64,000 nucleotides of DNA from Geodermatophilus obscurus (lineage in GTDB: Bacteria; Actinomycetota; Actinomycetes; Mycobacteriales; Geodermatophilaceae): NCBI RefSeq assembly GCF_900115395.1, contig NZ_FOWE01000009.1:186001-250000 (forward strand). Direction: 5' to 3'. Position numbers and translations under genes: made by a program. The notes under the pieces are model-generated. The model did no database searches, was not told where the DNA came from, and saw only the letters and a program-made list of their open reading frames with translations. Within the stretch, counting starts at the first letter, position 1. Each line of letters begins with the position of its first letter. Below are positions 20,638 through 30,114 of the stretch, piece after piece.

Positions 20638-22718
20638 CCGCGGTGTTCGAGAACGAGGTCGTCACCGAGGCGCGGGTCCGCTACATGCGGGTGCCCGGGC
20701 TGGCCGGTGAGATCGCCCTGGTCACCCTGGACAACGGGCACGACCACACCCGCCCGTCGACCTTCGGCCCCGGCGGACTGGCGTCCCTGGACGCCGCGCT
20801 CGACGAGATCGCCGCGCACACCCCGGCCCCGGCGGCGATCGCCGTCACCGGCAAGCCGTTCGTCTTCGCCGTCGGCGCGGACCTCTCGGGCGTCCCGGCG
20901 GTCACCTCCGCCGGGCAGGCGCGGGAGATCGCCGAGACCGGCCACCGGGTGTTCCGGCGACTCAAGGACTCCGCGGTCCCGACGTTCGCCTTCGTCAACG
21001 GCGTCGCGCTCGGCGGCGGCCTGGAGCTGGCCCTGCACTGCCGGTACCGCACGATCGCCTCGACGGCGATGGTCGCCTTCCCCGAGGTCTTCCTCGGGCT
21101 GGTGCCCGGGTGGGGCGGCACGCAGCTGCTGCCGAACCTGATCGGCATCGACCCGGCGGTGACGGTCGTGGTCGAGAACGCCCTGGCGCAGAACACGATG
21201 ACCCGGGCGCCGAAGGCCGCGGCGCTGGGCATCGCCGACGTCGTCCTGGAGCCGGCCGACTTCCTCGAGCGGTCGCTCGAGTGGGCCGTCGGCGTCCTGA
21301 CCGGCGACGTCGTCGTCTCCCGTCCCGAGGTCGACCGCACCGGCTGGGACGCCGCGATCGAGCGGGCCCGGGCGATCGTGGCGGCCCGCACCCGCGACGC
21401 CTCGCCGGGCGCGCTGCGGGCTGTCGAGCTGCTCGACCTCGCCCGGGACGGCGTCGGTGGTGAGGCGTTCACGGCCGGCACCGCCGCCGAGGACGACGCG
21501 CTCACCGACCTGCTGATGAGCGACGAGCTGCGGGCGAGCCTCTACGCGTTCGACCTGGTCAACAAGCGGGCCAAGCGGCCGGCCGGGGCTCCCGACCGGA
21601 AGCTGGCCCGGAAGGTGACCAAGGTCGGCGTCGTCGGCGCCGGGCTGATGGCGTCCCAGCTGGCGCTGCTGTTCGTGCGGCAGCTGGAGGTGCCGGTCGT
21701 GCTCACCGACATCGACCAGGCGCGCGTCGACAAGGGCGTGGCCTACGTGCGCGGCGAGCTGGAGAAGCTGGCCGGCCGCGGCCGGCTGTCGCCGGACCGG
21801 CTGAACCGGCTCACCGGCCTGGTCAGCGGCTCGCTGGACAAGGCCGCGTTCGCCGACGCCGACCTCGTCATCGAGGCGGTGTTCGAGGAGATGTCGGTCA
21901 AGCAGCAGGTGTTCGCCGAGGTGGAGGCCGTCGTCTCCGCCGAGTGCGTGCTCGCGACCAACACCTCCGCGCTGTCGGTGACCGAGATGGCCTCCAAGCT
22001 CGAGCACCCGGAGCGGGTCGTGGGCCTGCACTTCTTCAACCCGGTCGCGGTCCTGCCGCTGCTGGAGGTCGTGCGCGCCGAGCAGACCGACGACGCCACG
22101 CTGGCCACCGCCTTCGCCGTCGGGAAGTCGCTGAAGAAGTCCTGCGTGCTCACCGCCGACGCCCCGGCGTTCGTGGTGAACCGCCTGCTCACCCGCTTCC
22201 TGGGTGAGGTCACCGCGGCGGTGGAGCAGGGCACGCCGGTGGCGGTGGCCGACCGGGCGCTCGACCCGCTGGGCCTGCCGATGTCGCCGTTCGACCTGCT
22301 GACGCTCGTCGGCCCGCCGGTGGCGCTGCACGTGGCCGAGCGCATGCACGAGGCCTTCCCCGACCGGTTCGCCGTCGGCGAGGGGCTCAAGCGGATGGTC
22401 GAGCTGGGCAAGACGTCGGTCTACTCCGAGCCGAGCGTCGTCGACGCCGACCTCGAGGGCATCGACGCCGGCGACTCCCCACTCACCGAGGAGCAGGTCC
22501 GCGACCGCGCGGTGCGGGCGCTGGCCCAGGAGGTCCGCCTCATGCTCGACGAGGGCGTCGTGCAGGCGGTGCAGGACATCGACCTGTGCATGCTGCTGGG
22601 CGCCGGCTGGCCGTTCTGGCTGGGCGGGATCTCGGCGTACCTCGACCGCAGCGGCGTCTCCGAGACCGTGACCGGCCGGCGGTTCCTGCCGGAGGGCGTG
22701 GCGAGCCTCCCGGCATGA
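20634..22718 (+). CDS. fadB: Enoyl-CoA hydratase / 3-hydroxyacyl-CoA dehydrogenase
   Basis: A 694-residue bifunctional beta-oxidation protein. The N-terminal crotonase domain (about 1-190) has the oxyanion-hole segments FVFAVGADLSG and LGGGLELALHCRYR. The dehydrogenase part has the NAD Rossmann motif VGVVGAGLMASQLALLF (about residue 327) and LHFFNPVAVLPLLEVV with the catalytic His. Start GTG 20634 overlaps the fadA stop, giving coupled translation. The length matches FadB/FadJ-type proteins. The longer upstream frame overlapping fadA is rejected as out-of-frame shadow. Confidence 0.94.
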   Translation: MTAVFENEVVTEARVRYMRVPGLAGEIALVTLDNGHDHTRPSTFGPGGLASLDAALDEIAAHTPAPAAIAVTGKPFVFAVGADLSGVPAVTSAGQAREIAETGHRVFRRLKDSAVPTFAFVNGVALGGGLELALHCRYRTIASTAMVAFPEVFLGLVPGWGGTQLLPNLIGIDPAVTVVVENALAQNTMTRAPKAAALGIADVVLEPADFLERSLEWAVGVLTGDVVVSRPEVDRTGWDAAIERARAIVAARTRDASPGALRAVELLDLARDGVGGEAFTAGTAAEDDALTDLLMSDELRASLYAFDLVNKRAKRPAGAPDRKLARKVTKVGVVGAGLMASQLALLFVRQLEVPVVLTDIDQARVDKGVAYVRGELEKLAGRGRLSPDRLNRLTGLVSGSLDKAAFADADLVIEAVFEEMSVKQQVFAEVEAVVSAECVLATNTSALSVTEMASKLEHPERVVGLHFFNPVAVLPLLEVVRAEQTDDATLATAFAVGKSLKKSCVLTADAPAFVVNRLLTRFLGEVTAAVEQGTPVAVADRALDPLGLPMSPFDLLTLVGPPVALHVAERMHEAFPDRFAVGEGLKRMVELGKTSVYSEPSVVDADLEGIDAGDSPLTEEQVRDRAVRALAQEVRLMLDEGVVQAVQDIDLCMLLGAGWPFWLGGISAYLDRSGVSETVTGRRFLPEGVASLPA

Positions 22719-22870
22719 CCTCTCGTGCACTTCCGCGGAGGTGCACGGCTGACCGACGGCCCGGGTCCCCGCGTGGGGCCCGGGCCGTCGGCGTCCCGGG
22801 CGGCGGGTCGGCCCCCGGCTCGTGCCCGGACCCCGTCGCGACCCGAACGACCGGCGCCGGATGCCGCCCG

Positions 22871-22944
22871 TCGTCCTCCCGCACCGCAGCGCGTCCTCCC
22901 GCACCGCAGCGCGTCCTCCCGCACCGCAGCGCGTCCTCCCGCAC
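22871..22944. repeat. 20-bp tandem repeat, 3.7 units
   Basis: The unit gcgtcctcccgcaccgcagc repeats head to tail at 22871, 22891 and 22911, with a partial fourth at 22931. Units are identical except for the first base. It lies between the convergent fadB and dxs genes and abuts the dyad element at 22931-22988, whose left arm is the last partial unit. Rejected as CRISPR because there are no spacers. Confidence 0.9.
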
Positions 22945-22988
22945 GGTGGGACGTGAGGGAGGACGCGCGACGATCAGGTCACCTGATC
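22931..22988. repeat. Dyad intergenic repeat element, copy B
   Basis: Inner arms 22931-22940 and 22957-22966 (GCGTCCTCCC and inverse) are followed by GATCAGGT-c-ACCTGATC at 22972-22988. The layout GCGTCCT...AGGACGC then ACGATCAG(G/C)TCACCTGATC is the same as in the element between msrB and hemQ (4870-4959), so the two are diverged copies of one element. Both sit between convergent gene ends and could terminate transcription from either side. The remainder of 22719-23003 shows no gene. Confidence 0.75.
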
Positions 22989-23003
22989 CCGGCGGGAGGC
23001 CCG

Positions 23004-24950
23004 CTACTGCTGGGCGCCGTCCACGGGCGCGACGGCGGCCGCCTGCTCGGCGCGCTCGGTGACCACCGCGCTCCACTCGGCGATCCGGCGGGCGACGTCC
23101 TGCTCGGTGAGGCCGACGTCGGCCCGGACCTGCCCGACGCTGCCGTGCTCGAGGAAGGCCTGCGGCAGGCCCACCGCCCGCACCGGCACGTCGACCTGGC
23201 GGTCCTGCAGCGCCCGGCTCAGCGTCGCGCCGACGCCGCCGGCCCGCCCGCCGTCCTCGACGGTCACCACCAGCCGGTGCCGGGCGGCGAGGTCGAGCAG
23301 CTCGTCGGCGACCGGCAGCACCCACCGCGGGTCGACGACGGTGACGCCGATGCCGTGGTCGGCGGCGCGCTCGGCGGCGGCCAGGCACATCGGCACCATC
23401 GAGCCGACGGCGACCAGCAGCACGGTGCTGTCCACTCCCCCACCGTCCCCGTCCGCCCGCTCACCCCGGCGCAGCACGTCGACCGGGCCCCGCCGCTCCA
23501 GCGCCGGGATGTCGACCGGCGGCGCGCCCTTCGGGAAGCGCACGACCGTCGGCCCGTCGGTCACGGCCACCGCCTCGCGCACCGCCTCGCGCAGCGTCGG
23601 CTCGTCGCGCGGCGCGGCCAGCCGCAGCCCGGGCACCACCGAGCAGATCGACATGTCCCACATGCCGTTGTGCGAGGCGCCGTCGGCGCCGGTGACGCCG
23701 GCGCGGTCGAGGACGACGGTGACCGGCTGGCGGTGCAGCGCGACGTCCATGAGCAGCTGGTCGAACGCCCGGTTGAGGAACGTGGAGTAGACCGCGACCA
23801 CCGGGTGCAGGCCGCCCATCGCCATGGCCGCGGCGCTGGTCAGCGCGTGCTGCTCGGCGATGCCCACGTCGAAGGTGCGGTCGGGGAACCGCTCGGCGAA
23901 GGCGGCGAGGCCCGTGGGGTGCAGCATCGCGGCGGTGATCGCCACGACGTCGGCCCGCTCGGCGCCGATGCGCACCAGCTCGTCGGAGAAGGCCGCCGTC
24001 CAGTCGCGGGCGACGGCCGGGCCGACGCCGCTGTCGGGGTCGAAGACGCCGGTGGCGTGCCAGGCGTCGACCTGGTCGGTCTCGGCCGGCGGGTAGCCGA
24101 AGCCCTTGGTGGTGACGGCGTGCACGATCACCGGACCGCCGAAGGACCGCGCCCGGCGCAGCGCCGACTCCATGACCTCGACGTCGTGGCCGTCGACGGG
24201 GCCGACGTACTTCAGGCCGAGGTCCTCGAACATGCCCTGCGGCGCGAGGACGTCCTTGACGCCCTTCTTCAGGCCGTGCAGCGCGTCGTAGAGGGCCGAG
24301 CCCACCACCGGCGCCCGGTGCAGCGTCTGCCGGATCGCCAGCAGCGCCTGCTCGTAGCCGGGGCGCAGCCGCAGGCCGGCCAGGAGGTCGGCCACGCCGC
24401 CGATCGTCGGCGAGTAGGAGCGGCCGTTGTCGTTGACCACGATGACCACCGGGCGGTCCTTCGCCGCCGCGATGTTGTTCAACGCCTCCCAGGCCATGCC
24501 GCCGGTGAGCGCGCCGTCGCCGATGACCGCCACGACCGGTCGCCGGTCGCCGCGGACGGCGAAGGCCTTGGCCAGCCCGTCGGCGTAGGACAGCGCGGTG
24601 GAGGCGTGGCTGTTCTCCACCCAGTCGTGCTCGCTCTCCGACCGGCTCGGGTAGCCCGACAGCCCCCCGCGCTGGCGGAGCCGGTCGAAGCCCTCGACCC
24701 GGCCGGTGAGCATCTTGTGCACGTAGGCCTGGTGGCCGGTGTCGAAGACGATCGGCTCGCGCGGCGACTCGAACACCCGGTGCAGGGCGATGGTGAGCTC
24801 GACGGTGCCGAGGTTGGGGCCGAGGTGGCCACCGGTGCGGGCGACGCTGCTGACCAGCGCGTCACGGATCTCCGCCGCCAGGGCGGGCAGCTGCTCGGCG
24901 GGCAGGGCCCGGAGGTCGGCGGGGTCGCGGAGCGAGCGCAGGAGCGACAC
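23004..24950 (-). CDS. dxs: 1-deoxy-D-xylulose-5-phosphate synthase
   Basis: A 648-residue thiamine-diphosphate enzyme joining pyruvate and glyceraldehyde-3-phosphate, the entry step of the MEP isoprenoid pathway. TPP/Mg binding is in [17 protein letters not shown] with the later NDNGRSYSP. The glycolytic-donor His is in [12 protein letters not shown], and the transketolase middle domain has [17 protein letters not shown]. The start GTG 24950 gives [17 protein letters not shown], the usual N-terminus. It is convergent with fadB. Position matches M. tuberculosis dxs1 (Rv2682c). Confidence 0.96.
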   Translation of the reverse strand: MSLLRSLRDPADLRALPAEQLPALAAEIRDALVSSVARTGGHLGPNLGTVELTIALHRVFESPREPIVFDTGHQAYVHKMLTGRVEGFDRLRQRGGLSGYPSRSESEHDWVENSHASTALSYADGLAKAFAVRGDRRPVVAVIGDGALTGGMAWEALNNIAAAKDRPVVIVVNDNGRSYSPTIGGVADLLAGLRLRPGYEQALLAIRQTLHRAPVVGSALYDALHGLKKGVKDVLAPQGMFEDLGLKYVGPVDGHDVEVMESALRRARSFGGPVIVHAVTTKGFGYPPAETDQVDAWHATGVFDPDSGVGPAVARDWTAAFSDELVRIGAERADVVAITAAMLHPTGLAAFAERFPDRTFDVGIAEQHALTSAAAMAMGGLHPVVAVYSTFLNRAFDQLLMDVALHRQPVTVVLDRAGVTGADGASHNGMWDMSICSVVPGLRLAAPRDEPTLREAVREAVAVTDGPTVVRFPKGAPPVDIPALERRGPVDVLRRGERADGDGGGVDSTVLLVAVGSMVPMCLAAAERAADHGIGVTVVDPRWVLPVADELLDLAARHRLVVTVEDGGRAGGVGATLSRALQDRQVDVPVRAVGLPQAFLEHGSVGQVRADVGLTEQDVARRIAEWSAVVTERAEQAAAVAPVDGAQQ

Positions 24951-25058
24951 GGCGCGGCGGTGTCCTCATCTGTCGGCGGCAGGGGCACGGCTCGTCGAGG
25001 GCCGCCGGCCCACTGTAGTCGCGTTCCGGGGACCGCTCCGGCCGAGCGCAAGGGCCGC

Positions 25059-25427
25059 TCAGAGCCGGGGCACCCACACCTCGCCGCGCAGCGCGCCGGC
25101 CACGACGGTCACCCCGCGGGCGGCGGCGGCCAGGCGCGCGCCCTCCCGCTCGTAGGCACCGACGGCGGCCTCCATCGCGTCGGGCGGCAGGTGGTCGGCG
25201 AGGTCGACCCGGACCGTCCGCCAGCCCGCACGCGCCGCCTCGAGCCCCGCCCCGACGTGGTCACCGGCCATGCGGGCGAGGAGGACGGGGTAGCGCCGCA
25301 GCACCTCGTGCGCCCGGTAGTCCGGCGGCACGAGGTCGAACAGCCAGGTGACCGCCGTGCGCTCCCAGTCGGGCGCGCCCGGCGGGCGGACCTCCTCCGG
25401 CCAGCCCGGCGGCACGCTCGCTCCCAC
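25059..25427 (-). CDS. Conserved hypothetical protein (actinobacterial, small)
   Basis: A 122-residue soluble protein from GTG 25427 (VGASVPPGWPEEVRPPGAPD). Features are WERTAVTWLFDLVPPDYRAH and YPVLLARMAGDHVGAGLEAARAGWRTVRVDL, then an Ala-rich C-terminus. No cysteine pair, membrane helix or catalytic motif is visible. Short proteins of this style occur beside dxs in related actinobacteria, but I cannot name a family. Codon use (G/C third positions) fits a real gene on this strand. Confidence 0.7.
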   Translation of the reverse strand: MGASVPPGWPEEVRPPGAPDWERTAVTWLFDLVPPDYRAHEVLRRYPVLLARMAGDHVGAGLEAARAGWRTVRVDLADHLPPDAMEAAVGAYEREGARLAAAARGVTVVAGALRGEVWVPRL

Positions 25428-25492
25428 GCCGGCAGTCTGCCGCAGGTCGAAGCGTGTTCGACCCGGCGACCCGGGTCGTCACCGGGTCGTGA

Positions 25493-25720
25493 TCAGGGAC
25501 CCGGGCGCTTGAGCCAGAACTGCTCGAAGCCCCAGGTGCCGGCGCCGCTGGAGTGGTAGCTCACCAGCTCCCACCCCTCGGCACCGAGCCGGTTGAGCAC
25601 CGAGCTGGTGTCACCCTGCTGCCGCTCGAGCTTGCCGTTGGGCAGCTTGACGCTCACCCCGGCACGCTGGGACTCGGCGTCGTTGGCCGTGATGACCGAG
25701 GCGTACTCCCACGAGGTCAC
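25493..25720 (-). CDS. Small DUF4177-like protein
   Basis: A 75-residue protein from GTG 25720 (VTSWEYASVITANDAESQR). The pattern WEYASV...LNRLGAEGWELVSYHS...FWLKRP is the DUF4177 signature (two strands around an LGAEGWELV helix). Function unknown. Its start overlaps the stop of the phosphatase gene upstream by 4 bases, so the two are co-translated. The longer upstream frame is a shadow of the phosphatase gene. Confidence 0.75.
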   Translation of the reverse strand: MTSWEYASVITANDAESQRAGVSVKLPNGKLERQQGDTSSVLNRLGAEGWELVSYHSSGAGTWGFEQFWLKRPGP

Positions 25721-26313
25721 CGGGACACCGTAGCGACCGCGCTCCCACCGCCCCCGCCCAGCCGGACCCACGGCCCGGCGCCCGCCCCGGTCGCGGGGTC
25801 GTAGGAGAAGACGCTCCCCTGCCCGGGCTGGTCCCGGCGCCGGTCGACGGGCACGCCCAGCACGGAGCACAGCAGGAGCGTGCCGACCCCGCCGTGGCAG
25901 ACGACCGCGACGTCGCCTCCGGCACCGGTCACCGCCCGCGCGACCGCCGCGACCACCCGCGCCTGCGCGTCGACCGCCCGTTCCCACCCGCGGACGCTCT
26001 CGGTGGGACGGGCGAAGAACGCCTCCGCCGTGGCCTCGAACTCCGCGGGCGGCAGGAACCCGGTGGCCGAGCGGTCGTTCTCCCCCAGGTCCGGGTCGAC
26101 GGTGACCGGCAGCCCGGTGGCCCCGGCCAGCGCGGCCGCCGTCTCCCGCGCCTTGCGCTCGGCGCTGCTGACGACCCGGGTCAGCAGCGGCACCCACGGC
26201 AGGGCGAGCAGGTGCGCCAGCCGGGCACGGCCGGCGTCGGACAGGCCCCACTCGGGGACGGGCACGCCCGGGTCGACCCGGACCTCGGGATGGGTGACGA
26301 CGTGGACCCGCAC
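25717..26313 (-). CDS. Histidine phosphatase superfamily protein (HPE variant)
   Basis: A 198-residue phosphoglycerate-mutase-like phosphatase. The nucleophilic His is in MRVHVVTHPEV, where the usual Arg-His-Gly is replaced by Thr-His-Pro. The second core Arg lies in VVSSAERKARETA, and the second catalytic His in VAVVCHGGVGTLLL. The Arg before the nucleophile is therefore missing, a known subgroup in actinobacteria whose activity needs testing. The substrate is unknown. It is coupled by overlap to the small DUF4177-like gene downstream. Confidence 0.82.
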   Translation of the reverse strand: MRVHVVTHPEVRVDPGVPVPEWGLSDAGRARLAHLLALPWVPLLTRVVSSAERKARETAAALAGATGLPVTVDPDLGENDRSATGFLPPAEFEATAEAFFARPTESVRGWERAVDAQARVVAAVARAVTGAGGDVAVVCHGGVGTLLLCSVLGVPVDRRRDQPGQGSVFSYDPATGAGAGPWVRLGGGGGSAVATVSR

Positions 26314-26352
26314 GCCCCGGTGCCTACCGCACCGGCGACCCGCGCGGTGTGC

Positions 26353-26562
26353 TCAGGGGCGCCGGTGCCCGGACCGGTTCTGACCCGACCCCGGGCACCG
26401 TGCGGCCTCGGCCCGCCGGCCCTGGCCCCACAGCTCCGGCGCCCAGTCGTGGTCGACGAACACCAGCGGGTCGGTGACCTCGTCGTGCCGCTCGTCGGGC
26501 GCCCCGCTGTCGCGGCGCTGGGTCGCCTGCCCGCACACCGGGCAGGTGTCGGCGCCGCTCAC
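26353..26562 (-). CDS. Small zinc-ribbon-like hypothetical protein
   Basis: A 69-residue protein from GTG 26562 (VSGADTCPVCGQATQRRD). CPVCG forms half of a zinc site, and a further Cys lies near the C-terminus (RCPGSGQ), so metal binding is uncertain. Central part DPLVFVDHDWAPELWG. Its start overlaps the stop of the RNA methyltransferase gene by 4 bases, indicating an operon. Function not recognised. Confidence 0.65.
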   Translation of the reverse strand: MSGADTCPVCGQATQRRDSGAPDERHDEVTDPLVFVDHDWAPELWGQGRRAEAARCPGSGQNRSGHRRP

Positions 26563-27917
26563 GCGGGCTCCAGCAGGGCCACGCACTCGACGTGCGCGGT
26601 CATCGGGAAGGCGTCGAAGGCGCGCAGCGCGGTGAGCCGGTACCCGGCCGCGGCGAAGGCGGCGACGTCGCGGCCCAGCGACGCCGGGTCGCAGGCCACG
26701 TAGACGACGGCGCGCGCCCCGGTGCCGGCGAGCACCCGGCTGACCGCCGGACCCGCGCCGGCGCGCGGCGGGTCGAGCACGACGACGTCGGGAGCCCCGC
26801 CGAGCTCCTCCAGCAGGCCGGTGAGCCCCTCGGCGTCCACCTCGCCCTGCCAGACCTCGGCCTGCGGCAGCCCGGCCAGGTTCGCCTCCGCCGCGGCGCA
26901 CGCCCCTTCGTCAGCCTCCACGCACACCACGCGGCCCGACTCGCCCACCGCGGGCGCCAGCGCGCCGCCGAACAGGCCGGCGCCGGCGTAGAGGTCGAGC
27001 ACCGTCTCCCCGGGCCGCACCGCCGCCGACCCGGCCACCGCCGACACCAGCGCGTCGGCCGCCGAGCCGTGCACCTGCCAGAAGCCGGTGCCCTCGACTT
27101 CCCAGTCGCGGCCGGCGGCGTGCCGCCCCGCGCGGCCGCCGGCCGCCTCCGGGGCGTCCGCCCCGGCGCGCAGCACCCGGGTCGTCGTCGGCACGCCCCG
27201 GCGGTCGAGCCGGGTGGTGGTGACCGTCCCCGCGGAGTCGACGGCGACGTCGACCGCCCCGGCGCCGGGCCAGCGGCGCGTCAGCACCGCCTGCGCGGCG
27301 GGCTCGACGGTGATCGGGCAGTCGTCGAGGGGGAACAGGTCGTGGGACCGGTGGCGCCGCAGCCCGGGCGTCCCGGCCCGGTCGACGGCGAACCGGGCCC
27401 GCGACCGCCAGCGCAGCGGCCCGCCCGGGAGCGCCTCGACGACGAGCCCGGCCAGCAGCGGGTCGGCGGGCTCGAGCCCGCCCAGCCGGCTGAGCTGCTC
27501 GCGGACGACGTCGGCCTTGAGCCGCCGCTGCCCCTCCCAGGACACGTGCTGCCAGTCGCAGCCGCCGCAGCGCCCGGGCCCGCTGTACGGGCACGGCCGC
27601 TCGACCCGGTCGGGCGAGGCCTCGAGCACCTCGACGGCGTCGGCCCGGCAGTAGCCGGGCTGGCGGTCCTCGGTGACCCGCACGCGCACCCGCTCACCGG
27701 GCAGCGCGTGCCGGACGAACACCACCCGGCCCTCGTGGCGTGCCACGCAGTGCCCGCCGTGCGCGACCTGCCCGACGGCGACCTCGAACTCCCGCCCGGT
27801 CCACCCCGCCCCACGCTCGGGACGGGACGCACGGGCGGCACGGGACCGGCGGCCGGCCCCGCCCGGAGGCTCGGCCCGAGCTCGCGAGGGGTGAGGGGGG
27901 CGGGGTCCTTCAGCCAT
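26559..27917 (-). CDS. TRAM-domain 23S rRNA/tRNA uracil-5-methyltransferase (TrmA/RlmD family)
   Basis: A 452-residue SAM-dependent RNA methyltransferase. A TRAM domain (REFEVAVGQVAHGGHCV, about residues 42-105) is followed by the iron-sulfur Cys cluster region CPYSGPGRCGGCDWQH. The SAM site is LDLYAGAGLFGGALA, then DVVVLDPPRAGAG and the catalytic Cys in VVYVACDPASLGRD. ATG 27917 is the only standard start in frame. It overlaps the permease stop, and the first 30 residues (MAEGPRPPHPSRARAEPP) are a translation of the hairpin at 27855-27908, not of a protein domain. The order permease-methyltransferase matches M. tuberculosis Rv2690c-Rv2689c. Confidence 0.9.
   Translation of the reverse strand: MAEGPRPPHPSRARAEPPGGAGRRSRAARASRPERGAGWTGREFEVAVGQVAHGGHCVARHEGRVVFVRHALPGERVRVRVTEDRQPGYCRADAVEVLEASPDRVERPCPYSGPGRCGGCDWQHVSWEGQRRLKADVVREQLSRLGGLEPADPLLAGLVVEALPGGPLRWRSRARFAVDRAGTPGLRRHRSHDLFPLDDCPITVEPAAQAVLTRRWPGAGAVDVAVDSAGTVTTTRLDRRGVPTTTRVLRAGADAPEAAGGRAGRHAAGRDWEVEGTGFWQVHGSAADALVSAVAGSAAVRPGETVLDLYAGAGLFGGALAPAVGESGRVVCVEADEGACAAAEANLAGLPQAEVWQGEVDAEGLTGLLEELGGAPDVVVLDPPRAGAGPAVSRVLAGTGARAVVYVACDPASLGRDVAAFAAAGYRLTALRAFDAFPMTAHVECVALLEPA
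27855..27908 (-). terminator. GGACC-family hairpin at the permease 3' end, inside the methyltransferase start
   Basis: On the minus strand the TGA of the permease is followed at once by AGGACCCCGCCC..., which pairs with GGGCGGGGCC about 40 bases on. It shares the loop core CCCCTCGCgAGCTCG with hairpins at 32453, 36746 and 48480. The methyltransferase frame opens across it, so it could act as an attenuator between the two coding regions. Confidence 0.65.
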
Positions 27918-29946
27918 AGGGCGTCGACTCGACCTGGTCGTCGGTGAGGCCGCGGCGCAGGTCGCCGGGCATCGGGCCGTCCCGCCGGTCGTCGTCGCGG
28001 CCGATCGAGCTCTCCAGCTGCCACGGCACCGTGGTGATCATGACGCCGGGCTGGAACTGCAGGCGGGCCCGCAGCCGCAGCGCGCTCTGGTTGTGCAGCA
28101 CGTTCTCCCACCAGTGTCCGACGACGTACTGCGGCACGAAGACGATGACCAGCTCCCGCGGGCTGCTGCGGCGGATCGCCTTGACGTAGTCGACGACCGG
28201 CCGGGTGATCTCGCGGTACGGCGACTCCAGCACGGTCAGCGGGACGGGGATGTCGTAGCGGTCCCAGTCGCCCTGCAGCCCGCGGGTGTCGGCGTCGTCG
28301 ACGTTGACCGTCAGCGCGGTCAGCACGTCCGGCCGGGTCGCCCGCGCGAAGGCGAGCGCGCGCAGCGTCGGCTTGTGCACCTTGGAGACCAGCACGATGG
28401 CGTGCACCTTGCTGGGCAGCAGCCGCGAGTCGGTGTCGGGCCGCAGCTGGTCGGCGACGTGCGAGTAGTGCCGGTTGATCGCCCGCATGAGGACGATGAG
28501 GAACGGCATGGACACCAGCACCAGCCAGGCGCCGTGGACGAACTTGGTCACCACGATGACCGCCAGCACGACGGTCGTGAGCGTGGCTCCTGTGAGGTTG
28601 ATCGCCTGCGAGCGGCGCATCCGTGCCCGGTCGCCGGCGTCCGTGCCGGAGCGCAGCTCGCGGTTCCAGTGCCGGACCATCCCCCACTGACCGATGCTGA
28701 AGCTGATGAACACCCCGAGGATGTAGAGCTGGATCAGCTCGGTGACCGACGCCTCGAAGACGACGATCAGCAGGGCGGCGAACCCCGCCAGCAGCAGGAT
28801 GCCGTTGCTGAAGGCGAGCTTGTCCCCGCGGGTGTGGAGCTGCCGGGGCAGGAAGCGGTCCTGGGCCAGCACCGAGCCCAGCAGCGGGAAGCCGTTGAAG
28901 GCGGTGTTCGCCGCGAGGACGAGGACGGCGGCGGTGAACGCCTGCACGGCGAAGAAGCCCACCGACTGGGACCCACCGAAGGTGGCCGCCGCCACCTGCG
29001 CGATGACCGTCCGCTGCGGCTGGGTCTCGCAGTCGGTGAAGCCGACCAGGTCGCACGCGGACTCGGCGTAGCGGACGTCGGACAGCAGGGCCAGCGCGGT
29101 GATGCCGGCGAACATCGTCGCCGCCACACCGCCCATGAGGGCCAGGGTGGTGGCGGCGTTGCGGCTCTTGGGCGGACGGAAGGCCGGGACGCCGTTCGCG
29201 ATCGCCTCCACGCCGGTCAGCGCCGTGCAGCCGGAGGCGAAGGCGCGGAGCACGAGCAGGACCAGCGCCAGCCCACCCAGCTCGGCGTAGTCGGCCTGCG
29301 GGCTGATCGTGTACCCGGCGCTCTCGGCCACCAGGTCCGGGCCGGTGACGAAGTACCGCACCAGGCCGGTGGCGATCATCACCAGGATCGCGGAGATGAA
29401 CAGGTAGGTGGGGGCGGCGAAGGCCCGCCCGGACTCCCGGAGCCCACGCAGGTTGAGCGCCGCGAGCAGGGCCACCAGGCCCAGGGCGATGGCGACCCGG
29501 TGCTCGTCGAGGGCGGGGAAGGCCGAGATGATGTTGTCCGTGCCGGCCGACACCGACACGGCCACGGTGAGCACGTAGTCGATGAGCAGCGCACTGGCCA
29601 CCACGAGGCCCGCGAACTGGCCGTGGTTCACCATGGCCACCTCGTAGTCGCCACCACCGGACGGGTAGGCGCGCACCACCTGCCGGTAGGACGCCACCAC
29701 CGTGATCAGCAGGACCACCACGCCGACCGCCAGCCACGGGGTCAGGTACAGGTACGCCGTCCCGGCCAGGGCGAGGATGACCAGGAGCTCCTGCGTGGCG
29801 TACGCCACGGACGAGAGCGGGTCGCTGGCGAAGATCGGCAGCGCGAGACGCTTCGGCAGCAGGGACTCCCCGAGCCGGTCGCTGCGCACGGGGCGGCCCA
29901 GGACGAGGCGTTTCGGGAGTTGCCCGAGGTCGGACAGGCTGGGCAC
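27910..29946 (-). CDS. KimA-like APC-superfamily potassium transporter
   Basis: A 678-residue membrane protein, about 12 transmembrane helices in the first 450 residues and a roughly 200-residue cytosolic C-terminal domain. LPIFASDPLSSVAYATQELL in the first helix is the signature of the APC branch that includes KimA, the high-affinity K+/H+ symporter of Bacillus. The usual annotation is amino acid permease. Its divergent neighbours are two TrkA K+-uptake regulatory subunits, which supports potassium rather than amino acids. Start GTG 29946 (VPSLSDLGQLPKRLVLG) is chosen because upstream sequence is promoter-like. The order matches M. tuberculosis Rv2690c beside ceoB/ceoC. Confidence 0.82.
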   Translation of the reverse strand: MPSLSDLGQLPKRLVLGRPVRSDRLGESLLPKRLALPIFASDPLSSVAYATQELLVILALAGTAYLYLTPWLAVGVVVLLITVVASYRQVVRAYPSGGGDYEVAMVNHGQFAGLVVASALLIDYVLTVAVSVSAGTDNIISAFPALDEHRVAIALGLVALLAALNLRGLRESGRAFAAPTYLFISAILVMIATGLVRYFVTGPDLVAESAGYTISPQADYAELGGLALVLLVLRAFASGCTALTGVEAIANGVPAFRPPKSRNAATTLALMGGVAATMFAGITALALLSDVRYAESACDLVGFTDCETQPQRTVIAQVAAATFGGSQSVGFFAVQAFTAAVLVLAANTAFNGFPLLGSVLAQDRFLPRQLHTRGDKLAFSNGILLLAGFAALLIVVFEASVTELIQLYILGVFISFSIGQWGMVRHWNRELRSGTDAGDRARMRRSQAINLTGATLTTVVLAVIVVTKFVHGAWLVLVSMPFLIVLMRAINRHYSHVADQLRPDTDSRLLPSKVHAIVLVSKVHKPTLRALAFARATRPDVLTALTVNVDDADTRGLQGDWDRYDIPVPLTVLESPYREITRPVVDYVKAIRRSSPRELVIVFVPQYVVGHWWENVLHNQSALRLRARLQFQPGVMITTVPWQLESSIGRDDDRRDGPMPGDLRRGLTDDQVESTPYG

Positions 29947-30114
29947 GGCGGCGATGGTACGGACGCCGGGGCCCGGTGAGCCCACCCGCGCCGGGCGGCT
30001 CGCCCGGCGGGGTGGGAGCCCTGACGCGGCGCCCCGCCGGGGCCCGTGGCGGGTGTAGCTTCGCGCCCGGTGTGCGGGCGGACGGCGCCCGCGAGCGGAC
30101 GGCAGGAGCGACAC

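Noticed and set aside
22871..22944. Possible CRISPR array
   Set aside because: Units are directly adjacent with no spacers and there are no cas genes.
26559..27917. A later start for the TRAM methyltransferase that would skip the hairpin-derived residues
   Set aside because: No ATG, GTG or TTG occurs in frame between ATG 27917 and the TRAM domain, and ATG 27917 overlaps the permease stop as a coupled start. The extension is therefore reported as probably translated.
29947..30114. A ydaO-type c-di-AMP riboswitch before the KimA-like or trkA genes
   Set aside because: The divergent region is only 168 bases, lacks the conserved ydaO core and shows ordinary promoter sequence.
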